Below are positions 1 to 9,535 of a stretch of 64,000 bases of DNA, piece by piece; position 1 is the first letter of the stretch, and each line of letters begins with the position of its first letter. The DNA is from DATFTF01 sp963825175. Lineage in GTDB: Bacteria; Acidobacteriota; Thermoanaerobaculia; UBA5066; Gp7-AA6. Both the position numbers and the translations under genes were made by a program. The notes under the pieces were generated by a model that did no database searches, was not told the DNA's origin, and worked only from the letters and a program-made list of their open reading frames with translations. The stretch is taken from assembly GCA_963825175.1 (NCBI GenBank), contig CAWGSA010000003.1:248001-312000 (forward strand), given 5' to 3'.

Positions 1-241
1 CGGGCGTTCCGTCGGAGCGCCACTTTCCGTCGACGAGGTTGGCGTAGGGAAAACGGCCGCCCGTGATGGTCCGACCGTCGCCGCTCTTGTTATGGCAGGA
101 CGCGCACTTTTGCTCGTAGATGCGGCGACCGGCCTCGACTTCGCGGCCCCTGGAATCGGCGATGGGGAGGGAGTCCTCGCGGCAAGCCGGACCGGCGGCG
201 ACGGCGAGCAGCAGCAGAACGATCCGACATCGACCGGGCAT
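1..241 (-). CDS. c-type cytochrome, N-terminal part (cut by left edge)
   Basis: Reading leftwards from an ATG at 241, the protein opens with a short basic segment and a hydrophobic stretch ending in a cysteine (LLLLAVAAGPAC, to residue 20), which looks like an export or lipoprotein signal. The haem c attachment motif CASCH is at residues 46-50, in the context IYEQKCASCHNKSGDG that is typical of class I monohaem cytochromes. Only about 80 codons are inside the window, so the axial ligand region and C-terminus are not visible. It should be a periplasmic or membrane-anchored electron carrier. It diverges from the ferredoxin gene at 318. The electron partner is unknown. Confidence 0.75.
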   Translation of the reverse strand, partial: MPGRCRIVLLLLAVAAGPACREDSLPIADSRGREVEAGRRIYEQKCASCHNKSGDGRTITGGRFPYANLVDGKWRSDGTP

Positions 242-317
242 GGGCGCTTCAGTTTAGCCGCAGTCGCAACGGCCGTCCGCCCCCTTAAGCAAGCGTAAGG
301 TCTGATACTTTGGGGAG

Positions 318-572
318 GTGGCGGACGAGCGTGACCGGGTGCCGGAAAACGTTTCGGGCCGGTATTTCGTCGACACCCAGTGCATCGACTGCGACGTCTG
401 CCGGGTGACGGCGCCGGCCAACTTTCAGCGCAGCGAGGAGAAGGGCTACTCCTTCGTCTCCCTCCAGCCGAGGAATCCCGAGGAAGAGGCCCAGTGCCAG
501 GAAGCGATGGATTGCTGCCCGGTCGAGGCGATCGGGGATGACGGGGAAGCGAGTCGAAGTCCTGAGTCCTAA
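318..572 (+). CDS. ferredoxin, single [4Fe-4S] cluster
   Basis: This small acidic protein of 84 residues starts at a GTG. It has CIDCDVC at residues 22-28 and a distant CCP at 66-68, which together are the C-x2-C-x2-C...C-P pattern that binds one [4Fe-4S] cluster in short ferredoxins. A second cluster motif is absent. It is expected to be a soluble cytoplasmic electron carrier, partner unknown. The last codons and the TAA stop fall inside a GTCCTAA heptamer array (559-593), so the C-terminal tail (SRSPES) is probably repeat-derived. There is no tight operon: the gene to the left is divergent and the one to the right is convergent. Confidence 0.8.
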   Translation: MADERDRVPENVSGRYFVDTQCIDCDVCRVTAPANFQRSEEKGYSFVSLQPRNPEEEAQCQEAMDCCPVEAIGDDGEASRSPES

Positions 573-582
573 GTCCTAAGTC

Positions 583-593
<11 letters not shown>
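559..593. repeat. heptamer tandem repeat, unit GTCCTAA
   Basis: Five consecutive 7-bp units: GTCCTGA, three perfect GTCCTAA, and GTTCCGA. The array overlaps the ferredoxin stop codon (TAA at 570-572) and fills the space to the convergent decarboxylase gene. It belongs to the locus-specific heptamer family seen across the window. Confidence 0.85.
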
Positions 594-1515
<922 letters not shown>

Positions 1516-1525
1516 CGGGCCGCTC

Positions 1526-1604
1526 GGAAGGCGGAAGGCGGAAGGCAGAAGGCGTGCCGCCGGGTCCCGGTTCGCCTCACGCCTCTCGCCTCACGCCTCA
1601 CGCC
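1526..1604. repeat. inverted pair of heptamer arrays between ugd and the decarboxylase
   Basis: The left part is three GGAAGGC units plus AGAAGGC (1526-1553). The right part is GCCTCAC, GCCTCTC, GCCTCAC, GCCTCAC (1574-1604). On one strand both arms read as GGCGnnA heptamers in opposite orientation, so they can form a long imperfect hairpin in the spacer. Confidence 0.75.
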
Positions 1605-1609
1605 CGGAT

Positions 1610-2908
<1,299 letters not shown>

Positions 2909-2936
2909 GGGAGCGCGCGCTCCACGCGCGCCGCGA

Positions 2937-2998
2937 GGCGTGAGGCGACGTCGGCTGCGCCGGCGCGTGAGGCGTAAGGCGTGAGGCGTGAGGCGATT
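2937..2998. repeat. heptamer repeat, unit GGCGTGA
   Basis: GGCGTGA-type units (GGCGTGA, GGCGTAA, GGCGTGA, GGCGTGA, GGCGATT and a separated first unit) lie in the 103-bp gap between the 4-epimerase and ugd genes. The element is imperfect and single-orientation. Confidence 0.7.
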
Positions 2999-3011
2999 GA
3001 AGTTGTCGTCT

Positions 3012-3968
3012 TCAACGGTCGACCTTGTTCTGCCGATACCACTCGACGCTCCTTCGGAGGCCTTCCTTCAGGGGGACGCGGGCGCGGAAGTGTAAGAGTT
3101 TTTCCGCTTTTGCGACAGATGCGAACGTGACCGGCACGTCCCCCGGCTGCTCCGGCTGGCGGTCCAGGATGGCTCGTTTGCCCACCGTCTGCTCGATCGC
3201 GGCGACGAGGTCCGACAGGGTCACCGGATGCGCGCCGCCCAGGTTGATGATCTCGAAGGCCATCGGCGTCTCCAGGGCCGCCTCCACGCCGTCGAGGACG
3301 TCGTCGATATAGGTGTAGTCGCGCCGGGACCCGCCGTCGCCGAAGAAAGGGATCGGGCGCCCCTCGTCGATCGCGCGGATGAACCGCGCAATGGCCATCT
3401 CCGGCCGCTGGCGGGGACCGTAAACCGTGAAGAAGCGCAGGCACACCGCCTCCAGCCCGTGGAGGTGATGAGCGGTGTAGACGTGCAGCTCCGCCGCCCG
3501 CTTCGTCGCGGCGTAGGGCGAGATCGGACGCTCGATCGGGTCGTCCTCGCCGAAGGGCAGCTTCGCGTTGACGCCATACACGGAAGAGGAGGAGGCGAAC
3601 ACGAACTTCGGATTGCCGTGGGCGGCCGCCGCCTCCAAGAGGTGCAGCGTTGCCACGCAGTTGACCTCTTCGTACAACACGGGCTGGGAGAGCGAGGGAC
3701 GAACACCGGCCCGTGCGGCCAGATGCAGGACGGCGTCGAAATGCTCGTCGGTGAAGAGCCGGAAGACGAGCTCGCGGTCTCGGATGTCTCCCTCCACCAG
3801 GCGGTATCGCGAATTGGACAGGTGCGCGGCGACGTTGGCGCGCTTGATCGCCGGGTCGTAGAAATCGTCGAAGTCGTCGAGAACCACGACGCGGTCCCCC
3901 CGGGCCAGGCGCCGGTCCGCCAGATGGGAGCCGATGAAGCCGGCTCCGCCGGTGACGAGCAGGTTCAT
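3012..3968 (-). CDS. UDP-glucuronate 4-epimerase-like NDP-sugar epimerase
   Basis: An extended-SDR epimerase of 318 residues. It has TGGAGFIGSHLA at the N-terminus, SSSSVYG, the catalytic YAATK (Y152/K156), and RFFTVYGPRQRPEMAIARF, which is the stretch shared by UDP-glucuronate 4-epimerases. It should interconvert UDP-glucuronate and UDP-galacturonate in the cytoplasm. Its ATG (3966-3968) overlaps the TGA of the upstream mlaD-like gene by the ATGA arrangement, so the two are probably translationally coupled. The ugd neighbour supports a UDP-glucuronate substrate. A UDP-glucose or UDP-GlcNAc 4-epimerase cannot be excluded without modelling. Confidence 0.82.
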   Translation of the reverse strand: MNLLVTGGAGFIGSHLADRRLARGDRVVVLDDFDDFYDPAIKRANVAAHLSNSRYRLVEGDIRDRELVFRLFTDEHFDAVLHLAARAGVRPSLSQPVLYEEVNCVATLHLLEAAAAHGNPKFVFASSSSVYGVNAKLPFGEDDPIERPISPYAATKRAAELHVYTAHHLHGLEAVCLRFFTVYGPRQRPEMAIARFIRAIDEGRPIPFFGDGGSRRDYTYIDDVLDGVEAALETPMAFEIINLGGAHPVTLSDLVAAIEQTVGKRAILDRQPEQPGDVPVTFASVAKAEKLLHFRARVPLKEGLRRSVEWYRQNKVDR

Positions 3969-5191
3969 CGAGACGAAGGCGTCGGCGTCGGAACGGGCAC
4001 CTCGCGGCCGGAGTCCGCGGGAGTGGCCGCGTTGGCTTTCGCGTGTTCCCTTTCGTACTCCTTGCGGATTCCGGCCTTCTGCCGATTGCGAACGAGCCAG
4101 CGCAGGAGCGCGGACTGGTCCACGCCCACGACGAGGCGGTTCGCCGCGTCGAAGAGGGCCGGGTCGTTGATGAGCTTGGCGGCGGTGCCATTCCCCTCGT
4201 CGAGCTTGCGCCCGATCGAGTCCAGGCGCTCCGAAAAGCGGCGCAGGTTCCCGGTGAACTCCTTTCCGAACTCCTTGTCGCGCAAGAGCAGGGGGATGGC
4301 GCCGTCGCCCTTCTCCAGCTCCCGGGTGACTCCGGCCAGGGAGACGGAGGCCTGCGAGAGGTTGTCGATGAGCTGGTAAACCCTCTTCTTGCCTTCGGGA
4401 TCTCCCAAGAGGGCGCCGATCGCCCCGCTGTTGGTGCGCATCTGCTCGTCCACCCGCGCGAACACGCTCTGGACCGAGCGGACGGCGGCGCGCAGCGAAT
4501 CGCCGGTTTCCTTGCCGTAGCGGTCGTCAATCAGGAGCCGGCCGAGGAGTCCGTGCCCCCCCTGGACCTTGCGGAGGATCCCGTTCAAGGAGGTCAGCGT
4601 GGTGTTCAGGCTCGTCCCCAGGCGAGCGCCCTCCGGGCTGTCGCTGGTCAGTTCGCCCAGGAACCCCTTGCCCTGCTCCGTGCGGCCCAGGATGTTCTTC
4701 AGGGATCGGGCGATGCCGGACAGGTCCGACAGGAGGTCGCCGCCTCCCTCCAGCAGTTTCTCGATTCCCGCGCCGGGGGCCGGCTGGATCTGCCCGCCGA
4801 TCTCGACTTCCTGTTCGGAAACGCTGCCGCCCTCGAGATCGATGTATTTGTCGCCGAGCAGGCCGATCGTCTTGATCGAGGCGCGGGTGCCGGCTCGGAT
4901 GCGCGAGCGCAGCCGGCGGTCCACGTCATACACCACCTGGACGCTGCTGTCGGCGGGATCAGGGGAGAGCTTGACTTCGAGCACGTTCCCGACGGTCACG
5001 CCGTTCAATCGCACCGGGTTGCCCGGGACCAGCCCCGACGCCGAGTCGAAGCGCGTTTCATAGGGGAGCTTCTTGCGGAACAGGTTGGCGCGGCGGCCGA
5101 CCATGAAGATACCGAGCATGACGGCGACGAGGGCGACCAGGACCACGATCCCGACGCGAAAGCGGCGGCCGACCTGCTGCTCGCCTAGCAT
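3965..5191 (-). CDS. mlaD: MCE-domain substrate-binding protein (MlaD-like)
   Basis: The protein has about 408 residues from an ATG at 5191, which follows GGAGGAG with good spacing. An in-frame start 27 codons further upstream lies in repeat sequence and is less likely. There is one N-terminal transmembrane helix (RVGIVVLVALVAVMLGIFMV), then an MCE domain (VRLNGVTVGNVLEV, IGLLGDKYIDL), then a long helical tail with repeated LxxL/GxLL patterns. In Mla systems this periplasmic subunit binds phospholipid and docks on the MlaFE transporter. The tail is much longer than E. coli MlaD and resembles the tube-forming MCE proteins. It is downstream of mlaE-mlaF and overlaps the epimerase gene. Confidence 0.85.
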   Translation of the reverse strand: MLGEQQVGRRFRVGIVVLVALVAVMLGIFMVGRRANLFRKKLPYETRFDSASGLVPGNPVRLNGVTVGNVLEVKLSPDPADSSVQVVYDVDRRLRSRIRAGTRASIKTIGLLGDKYIDLEGGSVSEQEVEIGGQIQPAPGAGIEKLLEGGGDLLSDLSGIARSLKNILGRTEQGKGFLGELTSDSPEGARLGTSLNTTLTSLNGILRKVQGGHGLLGRLLIDDRYGKETGDSLRAAVRSVQSVFARVDEQMRTNSGAIGALLGDPEGKKRVYQLIDNLSQASVSLAGVTRELEKGDGAIPLLLRDKEFGKEFTGNLRRFSERLDSIGRKLDEGNGTAAKLINDPALFDAANRLVVGVDQSALLRWLVRNRQKAGIRKEYEREHAKANAATPADSGREVPVPTPTPSSR

Positions 5192-5213
5192 GACGCGCTC
5201 CTCCAGCCCGGAC

Positions 5214-5304
5214 GGCGGGAGGCGTGAGGGGTGAGGCGGCGCGGGCCACGCTCGCGCGATCCGCACGGACAACTTGGCCTCACGCCGAACGCTTTACGCC
5301 TCAC
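5214..5304. repeat. inverted heptamer arrays overlapping the mlaF stop
   Basis: The left arm is GGCGGGA, GGCGTGA, GGGGTGA. The right arm is GCCTCAC, GCCGAAC, GCTTTAC, GCCTCAC. The mlaF stop codon (TAA on the minus strand, 5294-5296) and its last two codons are inside the right arm, so the end of MlaF is repeat-encoded. Confidence 0.75.
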
Positions 5305-6148
5305 GATCGACATCTCGCTCATTCTCTCGCACCGCAGGATAGGTACCGGTGCCGCAAGGGAAGCCCATGGACCGGAAATATTCCTGCAACACGGGATGCC
5401 CGCTGCGAGCCGCCTCGTCGAACGTGCCCAGAAACTGGAACCGCCCCTGGTGGAGAAACGCCAGGCGGTCGGCCACGGTGCGGGCGGTCACGATGTCGTG
5501 GGTCACGACCACGGACGTGGTGCGCAGGCGCAGATTCAGATCCACGATCAGCTGCGCGATCTTCTCCGACGTCAGAGGATCCAGGCCCGTGGTGGGCTCG
5601 TCGTACAGGATGATCTCGGGCTCCAGGGCGATGGACCGGGCCAGCGCGACGCGCTTGCGCATCCCGCCCGAGAGCTCCGAGGGCATCTTCTTCTGGGTCC
5701 CGGGAAGCCCCACCATCTCGAGCTTCTCCGCCACCAGCTGCGCGATCTCCTCGGGGGGCTTGCCGGTGTGCTCGCGGAGGGGAAAGGCGATGTTCTCCTC
5801 GACGTTCATCGAGTCGAAGAGCGCGCCCCCCTGGAACAGCATGGCCGCCCGGCGCCGCACCGGGGCCATTTCCTCCTCCGAGAGCGGCACCAGGGACTGT
5901 CCGAAGACGATCACGTCGCCGTCGTCCGGCTTGGTCAGGCCGTTGATGTGCCGCAGCGCCACGCTCTTGCCGGTGCCGGAGGGGCCCAGGATGCAGAGCA
6001 CCTCGCCGCAGCGAATCTGGAGGTTGACTCCCGCCAGGACCTCGCGATTGGCGTAGCGCTTCCAGACTTCGCGAAACTCGACGATCGTCTCGCCTTTGGC
6101 GCGCTCCCGCGCCTTGGTCGGCGCGGCGGACGGAGAGGGTGCGCTCAT
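5294..6148 (-). CDS. mlaF: ABC transporter ATPase of the Mla type
   Basis: A 284-residue ABC ATPase. It has Walker A GPSGTGKSV, Q-loop MLFQGGALFDS, signature LSGGMRKRVALARS, Walker B IILYDEPTTGLDP, and the H-loop VVVTHD. These match the MlaF/Ttg2A subgroup, in which the LSGGM signature is typical. It powers phospholipid movement between the membranes together with MlaE and MlaD. The ATG (6146-6148) overlaps the mlaE stop as ATGA, indicating coupling. The C-terminal codons and stop are inside a heptamer repeat, so the last residues may vary between strains. The start fits because the core ABC fold begins about 25 residues in. Confidence 0.93.
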   Translation of the reverse strand: MSAPSPSAAPTKARERAKGETIVEFREVWKRYANREVLAGVNLQIRCGEVLCILGPSGTGKSVALRHINGLTKPDDGDVIVFGQSLVPLSEEEMAPVRRRAAMLFQGGALFDSMNVEENIAFPLREHTGKPPEEIAQLVAEKLEMVGLPGTQKKMPSELSGGMRKRVALARSIALEPEIILYDEPTTGLDPLTSEKIAQLIVDLNLRLRTTSVVVTHDIVTARTVADRLAFLHQGRFQFLGTFDEAARSGHPVLQEYFRSMGFPCGTGTYPAVRENERDVDREA

Positions 6149-6972
6149 AGGGCCAGGAAGAGCTTGGTCAGGAAAAAGTCCGAGACCAGGACGCAGATGG
6201 AAGCGAAGACGACGGTGCGCGTCGTGGAGATGCCCACGGCGGCCGCGCCTCCCTTGACCCGAAGACCGTTGGCGCAGCCGATCAACGCGATCTCGAATCC
6301 GAAGAAGAACGTCTTGCCCAGTCCGCTGCAGATGTCGGAGATCTGGAGCTGGTTCCAGATGCTCGTCAGGTAGTCCTGCACCGTCATCTGAAGCTCCAGC
6401 ACGGCGATGGCGAGGCCTCCCAGGATCCCCAGCACGTCGGCGAGCGCGGTCAGCACCGGCATCATGGCCACGGTGGCCAGGGCCCGCGGGACCACCAGCC
6501 GCCGAACCGGAGAGATGGCCATCGACCGCAGCGCGTCCACCTGCTCGGTGACGACCATCGACCCGATCTCGGCCGTGATCCCCGAGCCGACGCGGCCGCC
6601 GACCATCAACGCGGTGAGCACCGGTCCGAGCTCCCGGACCAGCGACAGCGACACGACTCTTCCGATGAACAGCTTTCCGCCGAACGCGGCCAGAGAGTAC
6701 GCGGTCTGCAGCGCCAGAACCATCCCCGTAAACAGCGCGGTGATTCCGGTGATCGATACGGACTTGACCCCGATCTCGTCCATCTGGCCCAGGAGCTCCG
6801 AGGAATAGAACGGCGTCGTGACGCTTCCGACGAAGATCTGGCCCGCGAGCTGGGCCAGGTCGCCCAGGTACTCGACGGCGCCCTGCCCCTTGCGGCCGAA
6901 CCGGTCGACGAAGCGCAGCCACCGGATGTTCCGGTAGAAGACCGTGGTGGCCGACTCGGGCAGCGGTGACAT
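6145..6972 (-). CDS. mlaE: Mla-type ABC transporter permease
   Basis: A 275-residue integral membrane protein of the MlaE/YrbE permease family. Hallmarks are SELLGQMDEIGVKS-type text in the N-terminal third, TALMVGGRVGSGITAEIGSM, a VTEQVDALRSMAISPVRRLV stretch, and GxTxxxG-like helices at the C-terminus. It forms the membrane channel with MlaF in the inner membrane. It is the first gene of the leftward run mlaE-mlaF-mlaD-epimerase and is divergent from plsC, with 94 bp between the two start codons. Confidence 0.92.
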   Translation of the reverse strand: MSPLPESATTVFYRNIRWLRFVDRFGRKGQGAVEYLGDLAQLAGQIFVGSVTTPFYSSELLGQMDEIGVKSVSITGITALFTGMVLALQTAYSLAAFGGKLFIGRVVSLSLVRELGPVLTALMVGGRVGSGITAEIGSMVVTEQVDALRSMAISPVRRLVVPRALATVAMMPVLTALADVLGILGGLAIAVLELQMTVQDYLTSIWNQLQISDICSGLGKTFFFGFEIALIGCANGLRVKGGAAAVGISTTRTVVFASICVLVSDFFLTKLFLAL

Positions 6973-7018
6973 CTGGGAGCGGGGATTCTAACCGTTCAAC
7001 AGATTGGCGGCCATGTCG

Positions 7019-7036
7019 AACGCCGTTCTCGGCGTT
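7019..7036. other. small hairpin between divergent mlaE and plsC
   Basis: AACGCCG-ttct-CGGCGTT forms a perfect 7-bp stem in the 94-bp divergent intergenic region. The tract after it is only weakly T-rich, so it could be an operator or a 5' leader hairpin rather than a terminator. No clear promoter boxes were recognised here. Confidence 0.4.
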
Positions 7037-7066
7037 TGTCTGGAACCGGGCTAACATTTCGCCCTC

Positions 7067-7837
7067 GTGACTCTCCTGCGCTCCCTCTTCGTCTGGATCG
7101 GGATCGCCGCCGCCACGGTGTTGTTCGGGCTGCCGGCCATCGTGGCCGCGTTCGTGCCGCCCCGGGGAGACTGGTTCCTGCTCTTTGCCCGCGGCTGGGC
7201 GCGCACCATCCTCGCTTTCTGCGGCATCTCGGTACGCCTCCTCCACGCGGAGCGGTTGCGAGACGACCGAAGCCGCGTGGTAGCGGCCAACCACGAGAGC
7301 TTTGCCGACATCCTCGTCCTGCTCGCGCGCCTGCCGATGCAGGTTCGGTTCCTGGCCAAGCGCGGGGTCTTCGGGGTCCCCGTCCTGGGATGGTCGATTC
7401 GGGCGGCCGGTTTCATACCGGTCGATCGCGGGGACCGGACCCGCGGCGCGGCCACGGTGGAGGCGGCGCTCCGAGGCCTCCAGAAAGGCCGGTCGCTCGT
7501 CGTGTTTCCGGAGGAGACCCGGACCCGAAATGGGGAGCTGTCCGATTTCAAGAAAGGCGCGGCGCTGCTGGCGCTCCGCTCGGGCCTGCCGATCCTCCCG
7601 GTGGCGATCGCCGGAACCAGGCGGATCCTCCCGGCCGGCGCATGGCGCATGCGGCCCGGACCGGTCGTTGTCTCGATCGGCGACCAGATCGAGGTGGCCG
7701 GGCGATCGTCGAAGGAACGGGCAGAAGTGACAGCGCAATTGAAGGAGGCCGTGGCGCGGCTGCGGGAGGAAGCCCTCGGTGAGCTATCCGCGGACAGCTG
7801 TTATTCTTCTGAATCATGTCTGCCACCACCGAACTGA
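7067..7837 (+). CDS. plsC: 1-acyl-sn-glycerol-3-phosphate acyltransferase (PlsC family)
   Basis: A 256-residue protein from a GTG start. An N-terminal hydrophobic helix (LFVWIGIAAATVLFGLPAIV) anchors it in the inner membrane. The acyltransferase block I is NHESFAD, i.e. the H-x4-D catalytic pair, block II is around GFIPVDRG, and block III is FPEETRTR. The usual block III is FPEGTR, so Gly is replaced by Glu here. It should acylate lysophosphatidate to phosphatidate. The gene runs 22 bp into the next gene (mrp), which suggests co-transcription. The last residues (SCYSSESCLPPPN) are in the overlap and look unconstrained. Lysophospholipid or other O-acyltransferase activity is possible. Confidence 0.85.
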   Translation: MTLLRSLFVWIGIAAATVLFGLPAIVAAFVPPRGDWFLLFARGWARTILAFCGISVRLLHAERLRDDRSRVVAANHESFADILVLLARLPMQVRFLAKRGVFGVPVLGWSIRAAGFIPVDRGDRTRGAATVEAALRGLQKGRSLVVFPEETRTRNGELSDFKKGAALLALRSGLPILPVAIAGTRRILPAGAWRMRPGPVVVSIGDQIEVAGRSSKERAEVTAQLKEAVARLREEALGELSADSCYSSESCLPPPN

Positions 7838-8898
7838 CCGAAGACAAGGTTCTCGAGGTCTTGAAGACAGTCCGGTTCCCGGGTCTTTCGCGGGACATCG
7901 TCTCGTTCGGGTTCGTCAAGGATCTCGCCGTCGGCGGCGGAAACGTCTCCTTCCGCCTGGACATCATCACCGAGTCCCCGCGAGCGGCGGAAGAGATCCG
8001 GCGCGAGGCGACGGAGAAGCTCCGCTCGGTTCCCGGCGTGCAGGCGGTCACGATCCGTCTGGACGTTCAGCCGCCCGGCCCCATGCCTCCCCGGGGCGCG
8101 GCCGGCGTGCCGCCGCCGTCGGCGGAAATCCTTCCGCAAGTCCGGTTCAAGGTGGCCGTGGCGTCGGGCAAGGGGGGCGTGGGAAAGTCGACGGTCGCGG
8201 CCAACCTCGCGCTCGCCCTCCAACGCGTGGGCTACGGCGTCGGCCTGATGGACTCGGATATCTACGGCCCTTCGCAGCAGATGATGATGGGCATCGAGGA
8301 GAAACCGTTCATCAATCCCGAGAACCAGATCGTTCCGATCGAGCGCTACGGCGTCAAGGTCATGTCACTCGGATTCCTGATGGACGTGGACCAGCCGGTC
8401 ATCTGGCGCGGGCCCATGGTGATGAAGGCCGTGGAGCAGTTCCTGCAGGATGTGGCGTGGGGACAGCTCGATTTCCTGATCATCGACCTTCCGCCGGGCA
8501 CCGGGGACGCCCAGCTGACGCTGACGCAGAAGATCCATCTTTCCGGAGCGGTGATCGTGACCACGCCTCAGGACGTCGCGCTGATCGACGCCCGAAAAGG
8601 ACTGGCCATGTTCCAGAAGGTCAACGTCCCGGTGCTCGGAATCATCGAGAACATGTCGTACTACATCTGCCCGCAATGCGGGCACCGCGAGGAGATCTTC
8701 AAGCACGGCGGCGGGCGGAAAACGGCCGAGCTGCTCCGGGTCCCGTTCCTGGGCGAGATCCCGCTCGATCCGAAGGTGGCTCTGGGCGGCGACTCGGGCC
8801 GACCGATCGTCGCCGGCGACCCCGACGGGCCGGTCACCCGGGCCTACCTCGCCATCGCCGAAGAGATCGCCAGGACCTTGGCCGGCAAACCCAATTAG
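7816..8898 (+). CDS. apbC: Mrp/ApbC-type iron-sulfur cluster carrier ATPase
   Basis: A 360-residue P-loop ATPase. The N-terminal MIP18/DUF59 domain occupies about residues 8-85, followed by a proline-rich linker. The ParA/MinD-like domain has the deviant Walker A SGKGGVGKST (about 118-127), DSDIYGPSQ and IIDLPPGTGD. The CxxC cluster-binding pair is in YICPQCGH. Proteins with this layout carry and deliver [Fe-S] clusters in the cytoplasm. It overlaps the end of plsC. The TAG stop (8896-8898) is the start of a degenerate heptamer array. Confidence 0.92.
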   Translation: MSATTELTEDKVLEVLKTVRFPGLSRDIVSFGFVKDLAVGGGNVSFRLDIITESPRAAEEIRREATEKLRSVPGVQAVTIRLDVQPPGPMPPRGAAGVPPPSAEILPQVRFKVAVASGKGGVGKSTVAANLALALQRVGYGVGLMDSDIYGPSQQMMMGIEEKPFINPENQIVPIERYGVKVMSLGFLMDVDQPVIWRGPMVMKAVEQFLQDVAWGQLDFLIIDLPPGTGDAQLTLTQKIHLSGAVIVTTPQDVALIDARKGLAMFQKVNVPVLGIIENMSYYICPQCGHREEIFKHGGGRKTAELLRVPFLGEIPLDPKVALGGDSGRPIVAGDPDGPVTRAYLAIAEEIARTLAGKPN

Positions 8899-8951
8899 GG
8901 ACGTAGGACTTAGGACCCAGGACTTCGGACCAGGGACGAGGGACCAAGGAC
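8896..8951. repeat. degenerate heptamer array, unit nnnGGAC
   Basis: Eight consecutive heptamers all end in GGAC: TAGGGAC, GTAGGAC, TTAGGAC, CCAGGAC, TTCGGAC, CAGGGAC, GAGGGAC, CAAGGAC. The first unit contains the TAG stop of the Mrp/ApbC gene. The array fills most of the gap to the macrodomain gene. Confidence 0.85.
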
Positions 8952-8962
8952 CGGAATCACCG

Positions 8963-9487
8963 ATGCCTGCCGTCATCGAGCTGAAGAAAGCCGACATCAC
9001 GGCGCAGCTGGTGGACGCCATCGTTAACCCGGCCAACGAAGCGCTCCAGCTGGGAGCCGGCGTGGCCGGGGCCATCCGGCTGCGGGGCGGCCCGACGATC
9101 CAGGAGCAGTGCGACGAGATCGGGCACTGCAAGACCGGCGAGGCGGTGGTCACGGGCGCCGGGAACCTGCGGGCCCGCTGGATCATCCATGCGGTGGGGC
9201 CGGTGTGGCGCGGCGGACAGGACGCGGAGCAGATGCAGCTCGCCGCGGCGGTGCTCGCGGCCCTGGACCGGGCGGAGGAGCTCGGCGCCAAGTCGATCGC
9301 CCTGCCCGCCATCTCCACCGGCGTCTACGGCTTCCCGCTGGAGGAAGCGGCCGGGATCTCGATTGCCGTGGCGAAGAGCTTTGCGGCGAGGGCGCAGAAG
9401 GTGGAGAGGATCGTCTTCATCCTCTACGACGACAATGCCCTCCAGGCGTTCCAGCACGTTCTCTCGGGCTCGGGCAGTCCGTCCTGA
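8963..9487 (+). CDS. macrodomain protein (ADP-ribose / O-acetyl-ADP-ribose hydrolase family)
   Basis: A 174-residue single macrodomain. It has DAIVNPANEAL (the Asn that positions ADP-ribose), the glycine-rich GAGVAGAIRLRGG, the IHAVGPVW strand and the phosphate loop ALPAISTGVYGFPLEEAA. This pattern fits the TTHA0132/YmdB-like group that removes O-acetyl from O-acetyl-ADP-ribose or reverses ADP-ribosylation. It is cytoplasmic. It follows Mrp after a heptamer array and may share its transcript. No ADP-ribosyltransferase or toxin gene is visible nearby. Confidence 0.88.
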   Translation: MPAVIELKKADITAQLVDAIVNPANEALQLGAGVAGAIRLRGGPTIQEQCDEIGHCKTGEAVVTGAGNLRARWIIHAVGPVWRGGQDAEQMQLAAAVLAALDRAEELGAKSIALPAISTGVYGFPLEEAAGISIAVAKSFAARAQKVERIVFILYDDNALQAFQHVLSGSGSPS

Positions 9488-9535
9488 GCCGTCGATCCGC
9501 GCGAAACGGTCGAGCGCCGATATGATCCGGCATGG

